Shown here piece after piece: positions 61,725 through 64,000 of a stretch of DNA of 64,000 nt. Under the pieces are notes generated by a model that was given only the letters and a program-made list of their open reading frames with translations, did not search any database and was not told the DNA's origin. Position 1 is the stretch's first letter. Each line of letters begins with the position of its first letter. Both the position numbers and the translations under genes were made by a program. Source of the DNA: Isoetes taiwanensis (taxonomy: Eukaryota > Streptophyta > Lycopodiopsida > Isoetales > Isoetaceae); contig JAJEKV010000870.1 of assembly GCA_021234155.1 (NCBI GenBank), positions 1 to 64,000 of the forward strand, written 5' to 3'.

Positions 61725-63850
61725 TTGAGACCATTATTTACGTCAAAAGAAATCTCAAGCTGGAAAAAGCTTGTTAGAGGACCCGCAAAGGGGTTCATGA
61801 ACTATGGGACGCTTTGGAATGCTGCCATAGAGTCTATAGAAGATGGTGTCTTTTCCATCAGGAAGCCGGGTATGCACTATGGTATTCCCCAAACTCTCTT
61901 AGAAACCATCTCTATGGCAAATTCAAAAAGTAAATTTGAAGTCTTTCCAAAGCTTTAGCTGTTGATGAAGAGAAATATCTTATTGAATGGGCTTTACAAC
62001 TTGCGATGAAGGGCGTCTTTGTTAACTTGGATATAATGAAGCAAAAGGTTGTTGAGATGACAATCAATAGAAGTACATGCCGAGAATGGGTTTTTGGCGG
62101 AAATGGTGGAAACATTTTAGGGGTAGGCATCTTGAAATCTCTTTTGGACTTCCCAATGCATTGAATTGCAAAGGGTCAAGGCAATATCCACTTCCAACCT
62201 TGAAAATTTCTATTCCACACTTAGATCGGTTTATGATCATTGATGCCTCTAGAATCAGGGAATTGTGATGAGTCGGGGGTTCAAGCGGGTTGTAGGACGG
62301 AATGAGAGTTATTGCAAGAAAGGGGATGAAGAGCGTTACTAAACAAATCTCTAAGAAGAGGGGTAATGGATGATGATGCTTGACGACGTGTTAATCTGCA
62401 GGTTATATACTTCATTCCTTTATGCCTTTGTTTTAATTAAGCAATTGACTAACATTAATTATCTTTTGCATTTCTAGGTAACGAATTCCCAATTTATATG
62501 TTTTTAAAGGTAAGCGAATGAGGATCAAACCCCATTCTTGGATGTGAACTCGGCGCTTAATAATGGCTTTCCAAAAAAGGCATGGATTCTTGATGCACTA
62601 TTTGAAGCTTGGCTTGATCATTTTAAAACAATGTTCCTAGAAATCAGCAATGAGAGGCCCCATCTTCTCATTTGTGATGGACATGGCAGCCATGTGAACA
62701 TGGTATCTATATTGAAGGCAAGAGAAATTGGATTATTACATAGTTCAATTACCTCCCATACATCCCATAGGTTGCGGCCTTTGGATATCTCTTTTTTTAG
62801 ATCCATTCAAATTAGCTTTTAAGAAATTAAGGCACAATTCATGCATATTAAATATGGAGTTGAGCCTACAAAGGAGGATCTTGCTACTATTATATCTAAT
62901 TCTTTATGCGGGCGGCTTACTCCTAGTAATATATGTGTTGGATTTAAAACCGGCATTTGGCCTAGAGAATCTCAAGGTTCACCTGAAACTTTAGCAGATA
63001 AGCTGGAAGCTGAGAGATTGGCTGGCGCAGGTAACATGCTCTAATTATTTGCATGCATGCTCTAATTATTTGCTTTTGTTGAATATTGATCTATTTGATT
63101 AGTATAATATGATGAATTTTGTTTTAATATTACCGTATGTTTGATTGCAGCTAGAGTTTCTCCTAGTGCAATTGATAGTAATGCAAGTGGTAATGTAAGT
63201 GCACACACATGAAGAAGATGGAGGAAACGCTTGATGGATGGAGGCTGGTATAGAGAATGATGGAGATGTTACTACAGAGAATGACTTAAGCGGCTTTAGC
63301 AAATCTTTCAAAGAAGGGCAAGTGCAAGAGATGCTCCATCTACAAGTATTGGCCCTATTACAAGTACCCATCCTCTTCTTGTAGCTTTACCGCAACACCT
63401 TCAACCATTAAGATTAAAACCCAAGAGAGGCAAACACCGAAAGTCCGGTTAAGGCGATTATTAGTAATGTGATGAGATGGGCGGTTAGCTAAAATTGGAG
63501 CATCGAGGCAATGTGAGAAGGCAACTAGGATCGGATATGAACAAGTTAAAGAGAAGAAAGAATTCAAGCTCAGAGGAAGGAAGAGAAGCGAAAAAGAAGA
63601 AGGAGGAGAATAAAAAAAGGAAAGAAGAAGAAGGTGTATTAGAGAAGGGGCATTAGAGAAGGAGAAGGCTATTTTGGAGAACTGAGAAACACCTAGGCCC
63701 AAAGAGCTCAAAAGACTCCAAAAAATGATTGAATATGAGGAGGAAGAATTGGATGAAAGCAGCATCATCTTTGCAGGTAATGAGGAGGTTGAAAATAAGG
63801 ACTTGCCTTTTATACATAATTGAAGTGCATGTACAAAAAGGAGGCACATC
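61725..63850 (+). pseudogene. Pogo/Tigger-type (Tc1/mariner superfamily) transposase, frameshifted
   Basis: Plus-strand blocks in family order: an N-terminal pipsqueak-like helix-turn-helix (WNAAIESIEDGVFSIRK, HYGIPQTLL; 61815-61905), a CENP-B-type DNA-binding segment (WWKHFRGRHLEISFGLPNAL, about 62100-62165), and a DDE/D catalytic core. Three acidic positions are visible: CDESGVQAG (Asp codon 62267-62269), LLICDGHGSHVNM (62676-62678) and HTSHRLRPLDISFF (62784-62786). Two probable GT-AG introns: about 62403-62478 and 63031-63150. The tail after 63150 is Ser-rich, then Lys/Glu-rich (63540-63640), as in jerky/pogo tails. Several indels break the frame, for example around 62745-62760 and after 62822. 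Terminal inverted repeats were not found, and the element may run past the window end. Confidence 0.85.
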
Positions 63851-64000
63851 AGGAGGACATTTCATCAAGTCAAGAGTTAGACTTGATTGTTGAAACGCCA
63901 ATGCTTGATAGAATAATGTTAATATTGTTGATGGTGATACTACGCTTTGTAGTCTTGAAAATAATCACTTGAGTTCAAGGAATGAAAAGCGCAAGAAAAA
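63851..64000. other. Window end, 3' flank of the transposase
   Basis: AT-rich sequence following the Lys/Glu-rich tail. It may still belong to the transposon. Nothing specific is recognised. Confidence 0.35.

Overview
This is nuclear DNA from a land plant, almost certainly a vascular plant with a repeat-rich genome. The evidence is two spliced genes with plant-specific architecture (a CPSF30 zinc-finger plus YTH fusion, and an RBM39/CAPER-like SR splicing factor), GT-AG introns of about 70 bp to 1.6 kb, Ty1/copia, LINE and pogo-type transposon remnants, and many satellites. The clade cannot be named from the sequence. The pogo-type transposase and the LINE remnants suggest a fern, lycophyte or gymnosperm more than a small-genome angiosperm, but this is a weak guess.

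Layout. 1-4492 is a tandem array of about 13 monomers of ~345 bp, ending at a hairpin. 4.5-8.4 kb is AT-rich and gene-free, with a 303-bp tandem duplication. 8.4-14.6 kb is a decayed minus-strand Ty1/copia element, with an LTR candidate, a polypurine tract, and RNase H, RT, integrase and GAG-pre-integrase remnants. It is split by a 2,696-bp DNA transposon (9035-11730) that has perfect 15-bp terminal inverted repeats and a perfect 9-bp target-site duplication. 15-19.9 kb is intergenic with palindromic and tandem minisatellites. 19891-26155 is a three-LTR, two-internal-region LTR retroelement of unknown coding content, embedded in a large field of TTCTAGAA-type and GGAATCT-type minisatellites that continues to about 30.1 kb. 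A third minisatellite follows at 30.1-30.95 kb. 33.3-34.8 kb is a GC-rich island carrying a LINE RT remnant (minus). 34.8-43 kb is gene-poor.

The genic part is 43-58.5 kb. An RBM39-like gene (plus, 13 exons, 43020-46684) and a full-length CPSF30-L gene (minus, 7 exons, 58512-53625) face each other tail to tail across 6.9 kb that contains a second LINE remnant. Both proteins act in pre-mRNA processing: RBM39 in U2AF-type splice-site recognition, and CPSF30-L in poly(A)-signal recognition with an m6A-reading YTH domain. A degraded pogo/Tigger-type transposase (plus) ends the window, with an unidentified minus-strand coding remnant upstream of it.

Most conserved reading frames here carry 1-2 nt indels, often in homopolymers, while splice sites and motifs are intact. 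I read this as residual sequence error at least in part, so 'broken' genes should be treated cautiously. I found no prokaryotic-type system, CRISPR array, tRNA or rRNA.
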